Below, piece by piece: positions 1-11,883 of a stretch of DNA of 64,000 nt. The stretch is taken from positions 14,414,834 through 14,478,833 of the forward strand of contig CM036199.1 in NCBI GenBank assembly GCA_020631735.1, written 5' to 3'. The notes beneath the pieces were generated by a model that was given only the letters and a program-made list of their open reading frames with translations, ran no database searches and had not been told where the DNA came from. The number at the start of each line of letters is the position of its first letter. Position 1 is the first letter of the stretch. Source of the DNA: Saccharum officinarum (taxonomy: Eukaryota; Streptophyta; Magnoliopsida; Poales; Poaceae). Made by a program: the position numbers and the translations under genes.

Positions 1-829
1 AGCTGGATAGGAATTCGATTTGAATCGCCGTCGCTCCCGGTTAGTGAGCACTTGACTTGAGCAGCGGCAACGTAGATTCCATTAAATTGAACGGATGGTT
101 AATTGAATAACGATAAAAAGGTTGCCTCAATTTATACCTGCTATGGTTAATATTGTTTGCTCCTAATAAAATGAGTGCTCTAGTACAGGTGCTAATATAG
201 ATGACAGGTTAATGATAATTTACTTGATGCTTAAGCATTAATGATTGATCATCGATAATAAGCTTTTATGCAAAATGTTGTCAAGCTAGCCCACTTCATA
301 TCAGCCTTGCATGATCCTTGGTGTCACTTTATTTCTGGTTTCTGACGGGTAAGTCTAGCTGAGTGCCTTCTTGTACTCAGGGTTTTATCCCCACTTGTTG
401 CAGGTTGTGATGTATCATGGCGACTGCAAGAGTTGGTTGACTCCTGCCGTAGTGGCGGAGTGTGATCACGGGCATGATCCTTCTTATTTACCTTATCTCT
501 AATGCTTTTGTTGGAAGTCGACCGTGGTACTGGCATGTATTTGAAATAAGAATAATGTTAGTTTCAAATTACTTTGCTTCCGCTACTTTTCAATGTAAGT
601 TCTAATAACTATGTTGAACTCCGATGTATATTCAATTACTTGTGAAATGGTTGTAACATATGACTTGTTATGTTGAATCACTACGATCTTGGCTGGTATG
701 TTGGTTGGTTTGAAATCCCTCGTGATTTCATTGGACTACCGGAGTTATATGGGCTCAAGTGCGAGAATTTGATCACTTCGGTGATTGTTTTTGTACTTGT
801 GCTCTTATAATTTGGACGGTTCTGTTACA
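1..829 (+). mobile_element. 3' part of the 5' LTR of a gypsy-type retrotransposon (truncated by window start)
   Basis: Bases 1-829 align collinearly with the last ~820 bases of the LTR at 2047-6843; for example, base 1 matches base 6024, and both start AGCTGGATAGGAATTCGATT. It ends in TGTTACA, the inverted partner of the TGTAACA that starts the downstream LTR. The first part of this LTR lies outside the window. Several substitutions and small indels separate the two copies, so the insertion is not very recent. Assignment to the Tekay/Del chromovirus group is an inference from LTR ends and length. Confidence 0.8.
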
Positions 830-1596
830 CCCTCCATGTGGAATAATGCTTTGTGCTCTGTGAAAATAGCCCACAAGTCTAATGCTTGTGCATCGTCAAG
901 ATTGGTGTCTAGATCAACAGTTGAAATTGTTCCCTGAGAAACATGTCAGGAAGACTATTGCCTCCATCCTTAGCTAGAGAAAGGCTTCTGCTACTATGAG
1001 AAAGATGAGAGAGTGCAAAACACATGCCTCAACATGTGAAGCAAAAGAAAAGGAAGAACGCGAAATCTATCTAGAATTTTTGTGGCACTACACCGGTTAT
1101 CTTCAAGTCAACGGTTAGTGACTCAAACGAAGTTGGATTGACCCCAAACTTGGTAACCTCATTCCTTGCTTAGGACCCTTCAATGTCTTAAGTTAGTATG
1201 AGTATTGGTTGAGTAAAACATAGGATTTGAGAGATGTCTTGTCATCTTGGTTTACTACCATTTCAGAACAGAGCTATTTTGGTGGATGGGTTGTTGGATA
1301 GTCAAACGGTGTCCGTTTGAGCTCAATTTTGGCGAGTAGTTAGAAGACCCATGGATCTATATGCCCACCAATATTTGTGCATATTGGAGCAGTAGTTTAT
1401 GTGATATGAACAGAAAACAAAAGGGTACAGAATCAGTGATTTCTCTGTTGACTGCGATCATCCTTTACATTTGAAGGTTATGTTTGTAATGCATGCCAAG
1501 AACTTGCAATTGATAGGTATCTTGCTGTTAGACAACCCTCAGTACCCTTGGAAAGACTAATTGCACCCCTATGTGCCTTTGTATAAGAGAATCTTC

Positions 1597-1833
1597 TTAG
1601 GTAACAGTTGGCAGAAATCCAGAACCGATAGAGTCAGCCATCACACTCACTGTTCCCTCAGCAGACTCAAATAATACAGTGTTGGCATCAGAGAAAGAGA
1701 ACTGCACACGTGGAACAATATGTAGTTTTCCATCAGTTGGCGTCTGAGTGAGTAAATTAGTCCATGCTCGTAGTACTCTCCGTGCACCATGAACAAAGTG
1801 TCGTATTGTCTTAGATTCCTCCCAAAGTAACAA
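1597..1833 (-). pseudogene. Antisense coding-like segment inside the retroelement, unidentified
   Basis: This is an open frame of 78 codons on the strand opposite to the element. The composition is unlike a random frame: a mixed hydrophobic/charged segment with motifs such as WEESKTIRHFVHG, LRAWTNLLTQ and FSFSDANTVLFES, without low complexity. It resembles an exon of a helical-repeat host protein, but I do not recognise the family. It may be a host gene fragment captured in reverse by the retrotransposon; chance is also possible. No splice sites were established. Confidence 0.25.
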
Positions 1834-2032
1834 TGCTTCATGGAAGTCAGTGAAGGAAATTATCTAGACAAAAGTTTCTACATAGAGCGAGTATCGGAAA
1901 GTGTCTTGCCCAATTAGCCTCTCTGCTACTTGAAGCTAAGTAGCCTAAGGCGCTTGCAGACGTTGGAATTGGATGACATATTTCTCTTCCCTTGGAAAGT
2001 TCTTCGCACCGAATCTCGGGACGCGATTCTTT

Positions 2033-2046
2033 CAAGGGGGGAGGGC
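2033..2046 (+). promoter_or_regulatory. Polypurine tract before the 3' LTR
   Basis: An almost pure purine run (AAGGGGGGAGGGC) ends immediately before TGTAACACCC. This is the usual primer for plus-strand DNA synthesis and it fixes the LTR start at 2047. Confidence 0.7.
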
Positions 2047-5000
2047 TGTAACACCCGAGGTGTTTGCCACCAGTTAAGCAGTGGGTTTGAGCTCAAATAT
2101 GATAGATTAGAGGGAGATGACGATGTCAAGGTCAACCTATGGAAACGAGCCCCAACCTAAACTTGGATGTTGCACCATTGCTTTACATATAATCCATTTT
2201 CAAGATATATTCTTTGTTGGTGTTATTTCAATATCTTCATGTGTCTCACCTTAGTACCTATCTATATTGGTCACTGGAAAAGTTTCATGATGTTTGGAAT
2301 CAAAAAGTTACATGAAATGATAAGTTATATCCTTGTTGGAATGACTTTACTAAGTGTTGGTATTGCATTATTAAGTGGATGGAAATATAGGTCATCAACC
2401 AAACCTTGCAACCTTGCCCAAATGACTCTAGATGGACTCTACAACAAAAGTCGTGAAAGGTTCGTGTTGAGCAAATGCCCAGAAAATGCTCCAATGGATC
2501 AAAACAGACAATTCAAGCTTTATTGCGATGCCACTTTGGTCAAAGTAGAAATATAGTTTCTATACCAGTTTTGATGTTGGACATTAAATGAAAGTTGTAG
2601 TTCATGTTGTGTAGAAGAAACTTTGTTTTTGGACCAAGAGCTAAATCAGCTTGTAAGCTTGTTAAACAGAGGCTCGAAGTTTGGATCAGCTGCTGTTTTG
2701 GAAGTGCCGAAAATTTTCTAAGTCCCTGAAAGTGACAGCAGCAAGTTCACTTCTTTGAGACCTGTTATCGCCCAAATTTATGTGATAGATCAATTGGATT
2801 CCTTAATATGGGTTGAAGTACTTTTAATGGTGGAAACAATGAAGCAAGTCTCATCAAGTTTGGAGTTCATTTGGATCTCCGAAAACATTTTCCAAAACAG
2901 CAAAAAGCTTACTTTGTCACTAACGTGACATTGACATTGACATCCTGCGTTCTCCAAAATTTTCTTAACAACATGAGTTGGTCCAAATGTAAAAGTTGCA
3001 GCAAACATTGTGGAGAAGTGCATACAAAAAGTTGGCTTGAGTTTGACCACGTTTTGATCGTCAATTTTGAGTTCCATTGTTTGTCGTCAATGTGTTGACA
3101 TTGTCATCTTGGAGGCCAATTATCTCTTAATCCATAGCTCTAATGATAGAGTGGTCTTAATGAAAGTTGTAGAGCAGGCCGAGGTGAGCAAACTTCGTTT
3201 TTGGCCCATTCGCTGATTCGGTCCGTAGACGGCCCAAATTTGCTCCCACCTTGCCCACCGCGACGCTCACCACGTGTTCGACGCTTTGCCGATGTGGTCT
3301 ACTTGCATGAACGTCGCGCGCCCTCTCCCTTGCCGCGTGCCCTCGCTTCCCTGCAGCCGCCTCGTCGCTTCTCCACGCGCCCTAGGCCGATGTGGACGAC
3401 CTGGCTCACTCTATCACTCGCATCCTCGCCTCGCTGCTGCTTGCGGGCAAGCACAGCCATGGCCAAGGTGGCTGAGCTCACCGCCGTCGTCGTTCTCCCA
3501 CCTCCGCGCCTCCTCCGACCTAGCCACCACCTCTATCAGCACCGCTACCCCATCCTTCTTCTGACGCGCCACTTATCCGAGCTCCAGCGCCGCCGTCTAT
3601 GGCCGCCGGCGCGGCCACAGCCTCCGACCCGCCATGCTCATGTGGCCAGGTGGCCATGAGCTACCTCCGGCCGAGCCACGACCACCCACGGGTGCGCACT
3701 GGCCTTCTCTTGCTTCCCCACCACATCCCCGACGATGGCATGGCCTCCCTTCGTTGGAATCCGCGAGCTCCGTCGAACCCCCTCTGTTCATTCACGACCA
3801 AGGACTTCGCGCGACAATTCGACTAAAGGGAGGGGTCTTTCTGCACTGTCATAGACTCATGTGAATAGTGCCGCGAGGACTGATTCGTAATTATTTTGTA
3901 GGAACTTTGGAAATTCATAGTAAATTGTAGAAAAATCGTAAAATAGCAAATGAGGACTTCTTGGAATCCTTGTGAAATTCTCTATGCATTAGATCTATAA
4001 TATAGCATGTTTTAGTTTAAAGTTTTCTCTGTAAAAATGGAATTGTGCAGCTAGGTTTTTAATGCTAGTTGTATTTGTCATTTTCATAACTGTAGATCTA
4101 GGGCTCCAAATAAAGTGAAATTTTTGTGGCATGCTACTCATATGATGTTTAATGTGTGGTAATTATTTCATGAATTTTGGTTGCCATATGTGTGATTTAT
4201 TAGTGTATCTTGCTCTCACATGAATTCTTGCAATAACAATTTGTCTTTTTCATAGAGGTTGATATACATGTCCAAATGGCTTAAAATTTGTACAGTAGAC
4301 TATTGGGTGTATGTAAGAGCTACTTTAATTTTTATAGATTTTATTATGGACTTTTGGTATATGTTTATTATTTCACCTTGCTATCTAAATAAATTAGGAA
4401 ATGCATTAAAAGAATTTATTTAGTGATGAGAAGTATGCTTTTTGGTGATAATTTAACATTCACTTTATGATGGTTACATTGGTTCTGGCCAAATGTATGT
4501 TGGAACATAAGTTAATATTTATTCTTGCAATTGATGCTTTCCTGGACAGTTTCTGGGACTTTGGTAATTGCACCATGAAAATGATGTTTGCTGAGAAACA
4601 TGCTTATAACAAAGTTGTAGATAACTCATTAATCTAGCTTGTGCTAAATTTTGGTGGTATTTGGCCTTATAGTTTGTGAGTAATGACTGTTTCAAGTTGG
4701 GTTCCAGAAATAGTTGTTCTCTGGAATCTCTGGACCAGATTCTGTAATTATGCATGTTTGACTTGGTTAACTTGAGAATCATGCTAAGATGATTAAAGAT
4801 GAATTATAGACAATTGTATAAGCTTTCCAGAATGTCTTGTTGCATGGCTATTGGATTTGTATAACTCCAGTTATGATCCAAACATGTAGATGTTGTTTGC
4901 AGTACAGAAATTGTCAGATGCTAGTTATGGTTGTTTACTCCATGTGTTACTAAGTGTGGCTTATACCCTTGTTGATGGTCAAGTTAAGATACTTGTGATC

Positions 5001-6843
5001 TTGTCAAACTTGTGTTATGCTTAATGTGCTTGCCCTCTTTAATTGGTTGTGTGATGTTAGTTAATTAGCTTTTGGTGTCTATGTCTTAATCGTGTGTTTA
5101 CATGAATGATTATGTGATGCATCTTATATTACCATTCATCATATTCATACGCATGCATCTTGCATCTTATTTAGGTTCGCTAGATGCACCACGTGAAGGA
5201 TGAGATGTTGAAGCCAAACCTGAAGACAGTGTTTGGTGGACCTATCCCGAAGATGGAAGGACTAAACAAGTGTCGGGATGGGAGATGCACGCCAAGCGAG
5301 TGTCATCAGTCAATCACTAACCTAGTGCTCGATCCCAGGCAAGCCCCGGAGCATTCTAAGCCTCCTATTTTATAAAAGCAATTGAGTATATATATGTTAT
5401 ATAGGTATTGTTGCATTAAGTTATAGGAGTTGTTTGGAAACACTTGCTGCTTATATACCCTTTCCTTGTTTCATAAATATGTCTGAAATCCTATTTTGGT
5501 TCAGGATCGAAAATATTGCTTAGCCCTGCTTAGACCGGTAGCGATCGGTGATTTCCGGTCACCTGCAATTATAGGTGGTTACTGGAATATTTTAGCTAAG
5601 GAATGGATGATATTCTGGAAATAACCAAGTGTTGATGGATAACTGGAGACCGGGTGGAATAAGTATTGGGCAACCAGACAGGGTTCTGGGGTGCTTGTAG
5701 TTTCCGCCTGTGTCGATTAAGGACCGTCCGTTGTTGTCCCTCGGGTCATGTTGAATGCATGCCTCATAATTAGCTGGCCGAATACGGTACCTTTCGACCG
5801 CGAAGCTAGGAGATTATTCAGGCCGAGTGGATTGCCCGCAACGCACTGTACCGGAGCAGTAGTGGCAGGAAACGGGGGCGCGATGATAAGGCCAAAGAGC
5901 AGTCGGACGGCTCCCGGGTACAAGTGGTTCCTGGCAAGCTCGCGACTTTACCTGAATGGTTGACTCGGTGACCAACACCTCACTTTAGCGGGTGAGTGAG
6001 GTTTGTGTGAGGAATAAATCTCCAGCTGGATAGGAATTCGATTCGAATCGCCGTCGCTCCCGGTTAGTGAGCACTTGACTCGAGCTACTACATCGTAGTA
6101 ATGATTATGGAACATGGATAGTTATGTGGATGATGTTGGAAATGCTAAAACCTGAAATGGTAACCTTTGATGTTAATGGTTAATCAAGTGATTGCTTTAG
6201 CATAGGTGCTTACCTAGATTGAATAGGTTATAATAAAGATGATGCAAAAATACTTAAATTAGTTTATTCAGGATAACTTATGCTTTTCTCAAATGAGTCA
6301 AGCTAGCCCACTAAAAGAAAGCCTTACATACTCCTTGGTGTCATTATTTCTGGTTTATGATGGGTAAGTCTAGCTGAGTACCTTCTCGTACTCAGGGTTT
6401 ATTCCCACTTGTTGCAGGTTGTGATATAACATAGCTACTGCAAGAATTGGAAGACTCCGGCTGTAGTGGCGGAGTGTGATCATGGGCATGATCCGTCTGA
6501 GCTATCTTGTCTCTCTTGCTTTTATGGGAATTTGACCTTGGTACTGGCATGTAATTGAATTAAGGTGATATTAGTTTTCAAACTACTTTGCTTCCACTAC
6601 TTTTGAACTTGAGTTGTAATAACTCTACTAAACTCCGATATATGTTGAATTACTTATGAAATGGATGTAACATATGACCTGTTATGTTGGACCACTACGA
6701 TCTTGGCTTGTATGTTCGTTGGTTTGAAATCCCTCGGGATTTTATTGGACTATCGGGGTTATAGGAGCTTAAGTACAGGAATTTAATTGCTCCAGCGATT
6801 GTTTTTGTACTTTTGTTCTTATAATTTGGGCGGTTCCGTGACA
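2047..6843 (+). mobile_element. 3' LTR (~4.8 kb) of the gypsy-type element
   Basis: It begins TGTAACACCC and ends GTGACA at 6843. It is preceded by a polypurine tract, and its last ~820 bases are repeated at 1-829. It contains a GC-rich island (about 3190-3830) inside otherwise AT-rich sequence, as in the minus-strand gypsy-type LTR at 37127-39231. ORFs in that island are not convincing genes. The bases after the right end (CGGCT, 6844-6848) would be the target duplication; its partner lies left of the window. The element interrupts a copia relic that continues at 6844. Confidence 0.75.
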
Positions 6844-8407
6844 CGGCTGCCCTTCTGTGGCAACGGGAGCGGGACGCCGCCGACACTCTGGCCCGCCAGA
6901 TCGCCGAGGCAGAGCACCTCCTCGCCTAGGATGGGGGGGCACCTCTTCTGGCTTGACGGGACACCTCGCCTCCACCACCACGGCTCTCCGTCATGACCCG
7001 GCCGACCCCCTCGTCTCGCAGCTCCACTACCAGGCCGGTGGTGTCCAGAACATCCGGCTTCTCATCCTGGTCGTTCTCGACCCCGAGTCGCCCTTGTACG
7101 CTCGGTGGAGGGATCTGGTGGTCCTCACTCTTCGCCGCTACGCCCTCGACGACCACGTCCTCGATGAGCCTACGCCCCTGATCCAGACTCCGTCGTGGCT
7201 GCGTCTGGACAGCATCGTGCTTTCCTGGATCCTCGGCACGATCTCTGTCGACCTCCACGACCTTGTTCGCACCTCCACTTCGGCTCGCCAGGCGTGGCTG
7301 GCACTCGAGGGTCAGTTTCTGGGCAATGCTGAGGCCCGTGCTCTCCGCCTCGACGCGAGCTTCCGGACCTTCGTCCAGAGAGATCTCGCCGTTGGCGCGT
7401 TCTGCCGGAAGATGAAGACCATGGCTGACTCTCTCGGCGACCTGGGTTGGCCCGTGGAGGATCACATCCTCGTCCTCAACGTCCTCCGCGGGCTCAGCGA
7501 CCGCTACGCCCACCTCCGGACGTGGATCACCCGTCAGCGGCCCTTCCCCACCTTCCTACAGGTCCGCGACGACCTCGTCATGGAGGAGCTCACTCAAGGC
7601 CTCCAACCGGGGTCTGCCACCACTCCGGGGTCCTCGTCCTCCTCGACCGCTCTGGCTGCTTCCTCGCCGCGTCAGCCTGCCACACCTCGCCCGTCTGCTC
7701 CACCACCGTCGTCTCTTCTTGGTCCTCCTCCCTTCGGGCCCAGCGGAGGTGGGGGGGCCGTGGTGGTCGTCGTCGACGTGGTGGGGGCGGTGGGGGTCGT
7801 GGGGGAGGCCGTGGTGGGGCCACTCCTCCTGCTGCTCCACCTGCTCCACCGGGGGGGCATCGTGGCCCTCGTTCCACAACCCGTGGTCAGGGTGCATTTC
7901 CATGTGGCCCTACCACGCTCCCGGGGGTGAGACGCGTCCACCGGTGGCCATGTTTACTGCTCCTCCCACCTCCGGCTCCGCTCCTCCGTCGTGGGCTGCT
8001 GTTCCCGGGTCTGCCGGCTGGGACCAGGCAGCCTTGGCACAGTCGTTCAGCACCTTGGGTTTGACACCCCCGGTCGGACCTGAGTGGATTGCCGACTCGG
8101 GTGCCACCTACCACACCACCCCCAACTCTGGTACTAGAGCCTTCTCTTTTCTCCTTCCTCTCCCCAGCCGCCGGCTGACCCCAGCAGCAGGGGCGTCGCC
8201 TGCCACCTCTTCCCAGCCGGTGGCTGAACCCCCTCCTCCCTCCTTCTTCCTTCACTTCCCCCCCTCTCCCACCCCACCACCTGGCCTTTCGCTCCAGCCT
8301 CAACATCACCCGTGGCTAGTTGAGTCTGTGGGGGGGGCTCATGTGTATTTTCTTTTCCTGGTGTACAGTCTGAATCCGCTGCGTCGGTAGTTCAGACTGC
8401 GGGGGAG
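6844..8407 (+). pseudogene. Copia-type gag and protease start, internally deleted relic
   Basis: Frame 6857-7930 reads as a copia gag (UBN2 type): WLALEGQFLGN, RLDASFRTFVQRDL, MADSLGDLGWPVEDHILVL, FLQVRDDLVMEEL. A glycine/arginine-rich nucleic-acid-binding stretch follows in a shifted frame (around 7740-7860). The protease active-site block WIADSGATYHTTP is in a third frame (about 8084-8125). Proline-rich linker and a purine-rich tract (8399-8407) then follow directly. Integrase, RT and RNase H are missing and at least two frameshifts are present, so this is a dead, internally deleted copy. Its left part was separated by the gypsy insertion ending at 6843. Confidence 0.8.
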
Positions 8408-8524
8408 TGTTAGAGTATGTGTGTTGGCCCATGTGGCTAGGCCCATGAGGCTCATGTATGCTACACTATATAGCTACCCTTCTAGAGTTAGCCTAATCAA
8501 GAAACTCTCCTATTTCCAACAACA
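8408..8524 (+). mobile_element. Short 3' LTR of the copia relic
   Basis: It starts TGTTAGAGTATG directly after the purine run GCGGGGGAG and ends in CA near 8524. It contains a TATATAG motif around 8468. Length (~117 bp) and opening fit short-LTR grass copia elements. The exact right end is uncertain because the other LTR is not in the window. Confidence 0.55.
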
Positions 8525-8864
8525 CCCTGCATAAGTGGTCGCAGTAACGAAATATGGTGATTCAACAGTTATTTCATTTCTCTTCGAAATTGCTCCAGCG
8601 TAAGGAAGCACCAGAACAAACAGGTTGCATGCCCGGACCACGTTTCTAGGAATTAGGATATAAATATAGGGTGACCAGTCAGACCAGATAGTTCTCTATG
8701 GACACGACAGAAAGCTTGGAATCAAGGTTTATGTCTAGAACAGCATTCATTCACTGGTTAACCAGTACAGTATAGCAAAAATGTCTGTTTAGATTAAGCT
8801 AAGCTTTAAGGGATTTCTCTAGACACCCAATGTCGCCCCAGATGGTCAGAGACGAACTATCAAT

Positions 8865-11800
8865 TCATTTACTCTTGCGCTCGCTGTTATAGTCATCAAT
8901 CAGCTTCTCAACATCCTTCCAGAACAGGCCTTCCACAAGAACTCCTTCCTTTGTAAACCTGCACAAGAATATTGTTAAATGTGTACAAATGAACATATAG
9001 GAGAAAAGAAAATGAGTCATGTCATAAGGATGTAACATTTAGAGCAAAAATTGACAAACTGCATTTCAGGAAAACTAGGTCGTCTTGTTGACACTTCGAA
9101 CAATAAGTTATTTATATGCACTCAAAGCTTGCACAGTTTTCATGGCATGGTATAAGACCAAGAAAGCGACCATTACAATTTTCCATCGATACCTGGTATT
9201 TGCTGAGTAACAAGATGCTATGGAACCATATAGGAGTTTTAGGTACATCATACATGAACATCTAATCACGAAATCCTAAAGTTGACAGGGGCATCAGTTG
9301 ATTGCACTTTGGATAGTAGGCATTTTTGGATAGTAGACATTTAAGATTTTAAGAAGGGCAGGCCTGGTGCAGTGGTGAGAGCTGTCTCACTGAGTCACCA
9401 GGTCGTGGGTTCGAAGCAGCATCTCCGCAGATTTTGCGGGGGAAAAGCTTGCCTCGGTTTATCCCTTCCCCAGACCCCACTCACGTGGGAGCCTCCGGCA
9501 CTGGGTCTGCCCTTTTTTTAGACATTTAAGATTTTAAATACAATTAAAAAGTGATGCATCACTATATAAAATTCAGATTTCCACAAGAGATGCATCTGCC
9601 AGAGACTAAAAAATGTAAGTCTGCTGAACTGAAGACTACTGGGCACATACCACTTTGTCACGCTCTTAGTGAAATGGACTGGCTTGTTTGCAGAGATAGA
9701 CTGTGGATCAGCACTTGCTATTGTGAGAGTGTACATGTCCGAGAATCTTGGTAATTTCGAAGAAATAGTGAGGCCAGTGCTGTTGAAAGAACCCTGAGAG
9801 AAAACCCATAAGTTAGCAAAGCTATAGACATCATGTTGTTAATAAATACTGAATCAAACAAGACCAGATATCTCACAGAACTGTCAATAACAATTCTCCG
9901 TAGTTAAAACAAGATTGCATCAATATCTAATAAGTGAGGCATTCAATACCACATCAAGGCAACGTGTTCACCAAAAAGAATTGTTGGGCAAATACCAAAT
10001 AACGAACACTGCTTTTGAAAAATATGCTTTAGTGACCACAAGGACTGGATATCAAAGCACATTTGAAATCAATGCAGATTTGGCTGGCACCCTCATTGGC
10101 TAAAATATCATTTTTGCAATGTTTCAAAAAAATCATCAAAAAAAATTATGTATATAGGACACATAAAGTTAAGTATAGTTGCAACAATTCAGTTTGAAAT
10201 TCAGACTAGATGTCAAGAAACAAAATAGGCAAGCAGACAGCCTGGCACTGTTCAATTGTTCATCATGTGCTGACAGTGACACTTGTGTTTTTTTTTTAAT
10301 ATCAACATCAAAGATGAATTTCACACTAAATTGTTGCAAATATTTTTTACTTTAGATATACTACAATACTACATACATGATTTTTTGAAACATTCCAACA
10401 TGATATTTTAGCTAAAGAGGGCGCCATATAATTTCCCATTTGAAATTGGGGCACAGGGCCTGGAATCAAAATATAATCAAATGATCTACCTAAACACCCT
10501 TTTGCTTTCTAGCCTATCCAATGTGGTTTCATTTCTTATACATTGATAATATCTGTATGGACTGAACATAGTAGTTATTTATCATTCAAGCAAAAGTGAG
10601 ACCAAGTACACAAAATTGCAACTACTCAGCATAGTCTATCACTCCATATCACAACTACTCAGCATTAGTTGAGTAATTAGGAAGCAAAATACACATCTGA
10701 GCATAGCTTCCTGAGAGGGGTATGAATAAAACTCAAGTTGTCGAACAATTATAAGAAAAATCCATTCCATTGTCCAAAAAAAATGTCACATAAGAATAGG
10801 AAACATATCACAACTTTTAAAGGGCAAAAACTTCAGGGGCAGTTGAAAATAGATAGCAGTAATTGGGTCACCCATAGTTTGGGACAGGTGAAAACTTTGG
10901 AAAAAAAAAATGTTCAAAGGGCAAATGTATTCCACGCATGAATACTTGCAGAAAACCAAAAACTCTTCAGTTGGTTGAATATAACATTATTACACATTCT
11001 TTAAGAATCAACTTTGACAGCTTATGTTTCTATTAAAACACAGCCACTTCAGTCAGAATTTTAAGAAGGAACATATACAACTATACAAGACAAGCACTCA
11101 TGCAGTTCTAATGTCCTAAACATGATCAAGCATATATCTAACATATGCGATACACAAGCTGAAGTTAAGAATTTGACTCTGGTCAGATACAGTACAGTCA
11201 GGAAGAAAGTAAAATAGATTGCACATTAACATGTACACTTGGAAAGTCAGAATTCAAGAGCAACAAATCCAGATAGAGACAAACCGCAGGAGGGTGCGTG
11301 AAGAGGATGGCATCCTTCTCCTTGGTGTAGCTAAGGATCAGCAGCACCACATTCAGCACCACATACGTATCGAGCCATGTAAGTCAAGGATCAACAGCAA
11401 CAAACAACAATTCCACACGATTCCCAACCGAAATCAGATCTAGCGTCGAGTCGTCATCATAACCAAAAGATAGGGCAAACCCAGTGAAGAAAAGGATATA
11501 GTGCAATGCAGCCGAGGAGGAATTCGCGGTTCTGCGGGAACTTCTTGGGGTAAAACTGCGCGAGGAGGGCGACAGCGATCACGGCGGCCCCGATCCCCAG
11601 CTTCCAGTTGCCCAGCCGGGTGTCCTCGGTGTAGCCCTTGCTCTTCACGACCTGAGCGCATCACGAAAACCACCTCGTCAGACAACAAATCTAGAGGAAC
11701 CAAATGGGAGGAGCGATCGAGAAGGGGGAAGGAGAGGGAGGAGGGGGCTAGGGTTTAGGGTGAAGCATAGTGTACATCGGAGATGGTCTCGTCGAGAAGG

Positions 11801-11883
11801 TGCTTGATGGAGTACGGGTCGAGGAGATTGGCCTTCTTTGGGGTAACCTTCGCCGGCGTAGCCGCCGCGCCGTCGCTCGCCAT
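8865..11883 (-). CDS. SPCS2: Signal peptidase complex subunit 2 (SPCS2/SPC25), five exons
   Basis: This is the non-catalytic subunit of the ER signal peptidase complex, which removes signal peptides from proteins entering the ER. Exons, read on the minus strand: 11776-11883 (ATG at 11881-11883), 11500-11651, 11285-11366, 9651-9793 and 8865-8958 (TGA at 8865-8867). The total is 579 bp, 192 aa, in frame throughout and about the length of the rice protein as I recall it. The N-terminus reads MASDGAAATPAKVTPKKANL. Two membrane segments follow, around GIGAAVIAVALLAQFYP (residues ~50-70) and YVVLNVVLLILSYTK (~88-105). The conserved blocks SADPQSISANKPVHFTKSV and GVLVEGLFWKDVEKLIDDY follow. Introns 1, 3 and 4 are GT-AG; intron 2 is AT-AC. 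The ATG has a GC-rich 5' leader. A SINE and a MITE sit in introns. Nothing suggests decay, so it is probably a functional housekeeping gene. Confidence 0.93.
9335..9537 (+). mobile_element. Au-type SINE with 18-bp target duplications
   Basis: The SINE body is 9353-9519. It has a tRNA-like head with box A (near TGGTGCAGTGG, ~9365) and box B (GGTTCGAAGC, ~9409), a body ending CTGGGTCTGCCC, and an oligo-T tail. Perfect direct repeats AGACATTTAAGATTTTAA flank it at 9335-9352 and 9520-9537. It lies in intron 4 of SPCS2, opposite to the gene. The perfect duplication suggests a fairly recent insertion. Confidence 0.88.
10085..10425. mobile_element. MITE in SPCS2 intron 3
   Basis: The element starts GGCACCCTCATTGGCTAAA and ends in the inverse, with TTTAGCTAAAGAGGGCGCC. 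The inverted match continues inward for about 50 bases (TAAAATATCAT ... AATGTTTCAAAAAA), so the 341-bp unit can fold into a stem. No clean target duplication is visible, and the superfamily is not assigned. Confidence 0.65.
11367..11499 (-). other. AT-AC, U12-type intron of SPCS2
   Basis: Read on the minus strand, the donor is ATATCCTTT, the canonical U12 AT-AC 5' splice site. The 3' end is ...GATAC, preceded by TCCTTGAC, a good U12 branch site with the branch A about 17 nt from the acceptor. Joining GCACT to GTATGTG restores the conserved peptide CIALYVVLN in frame. No GT-AG alternative keeps the frame and the family sequence. Confidence 0.88.

Larger units (their letters stand above)
830..2046 (+). 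mobile_element. Short internal region of a non-autonomous gypsy-type element
   Basis: This 1.2-kb stretch lies between the end of one LTR copy and the start of the next. It has no gag, protease, RT or integrase coding and no recognisable TGGTATCAGAGC primer site after the left LTR. Only the 3' end looks retroviral: a purine run (2033-2046) directly before TGTAACACCC. The element therefore could move only with help from an autonomous relative, or it is a deletion derivative. It also contains an antisense open segment (1597-1833), described separately. Confidence 0.6.

Noticed and set aside
3201..3864. Several overlapping GC-rich open frames, up to 152 aa, inside the long LTR
   Set aside because: Low-complexity Pro/Arg composition in all frames, no domain, inside an LTR GC island; treated as non-coding.
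7556..8309. Minus-strand frames opposite the copia gag
   Set aside because: Shadows of the GC-rich gag and glycine-rich coding on the plus strand.
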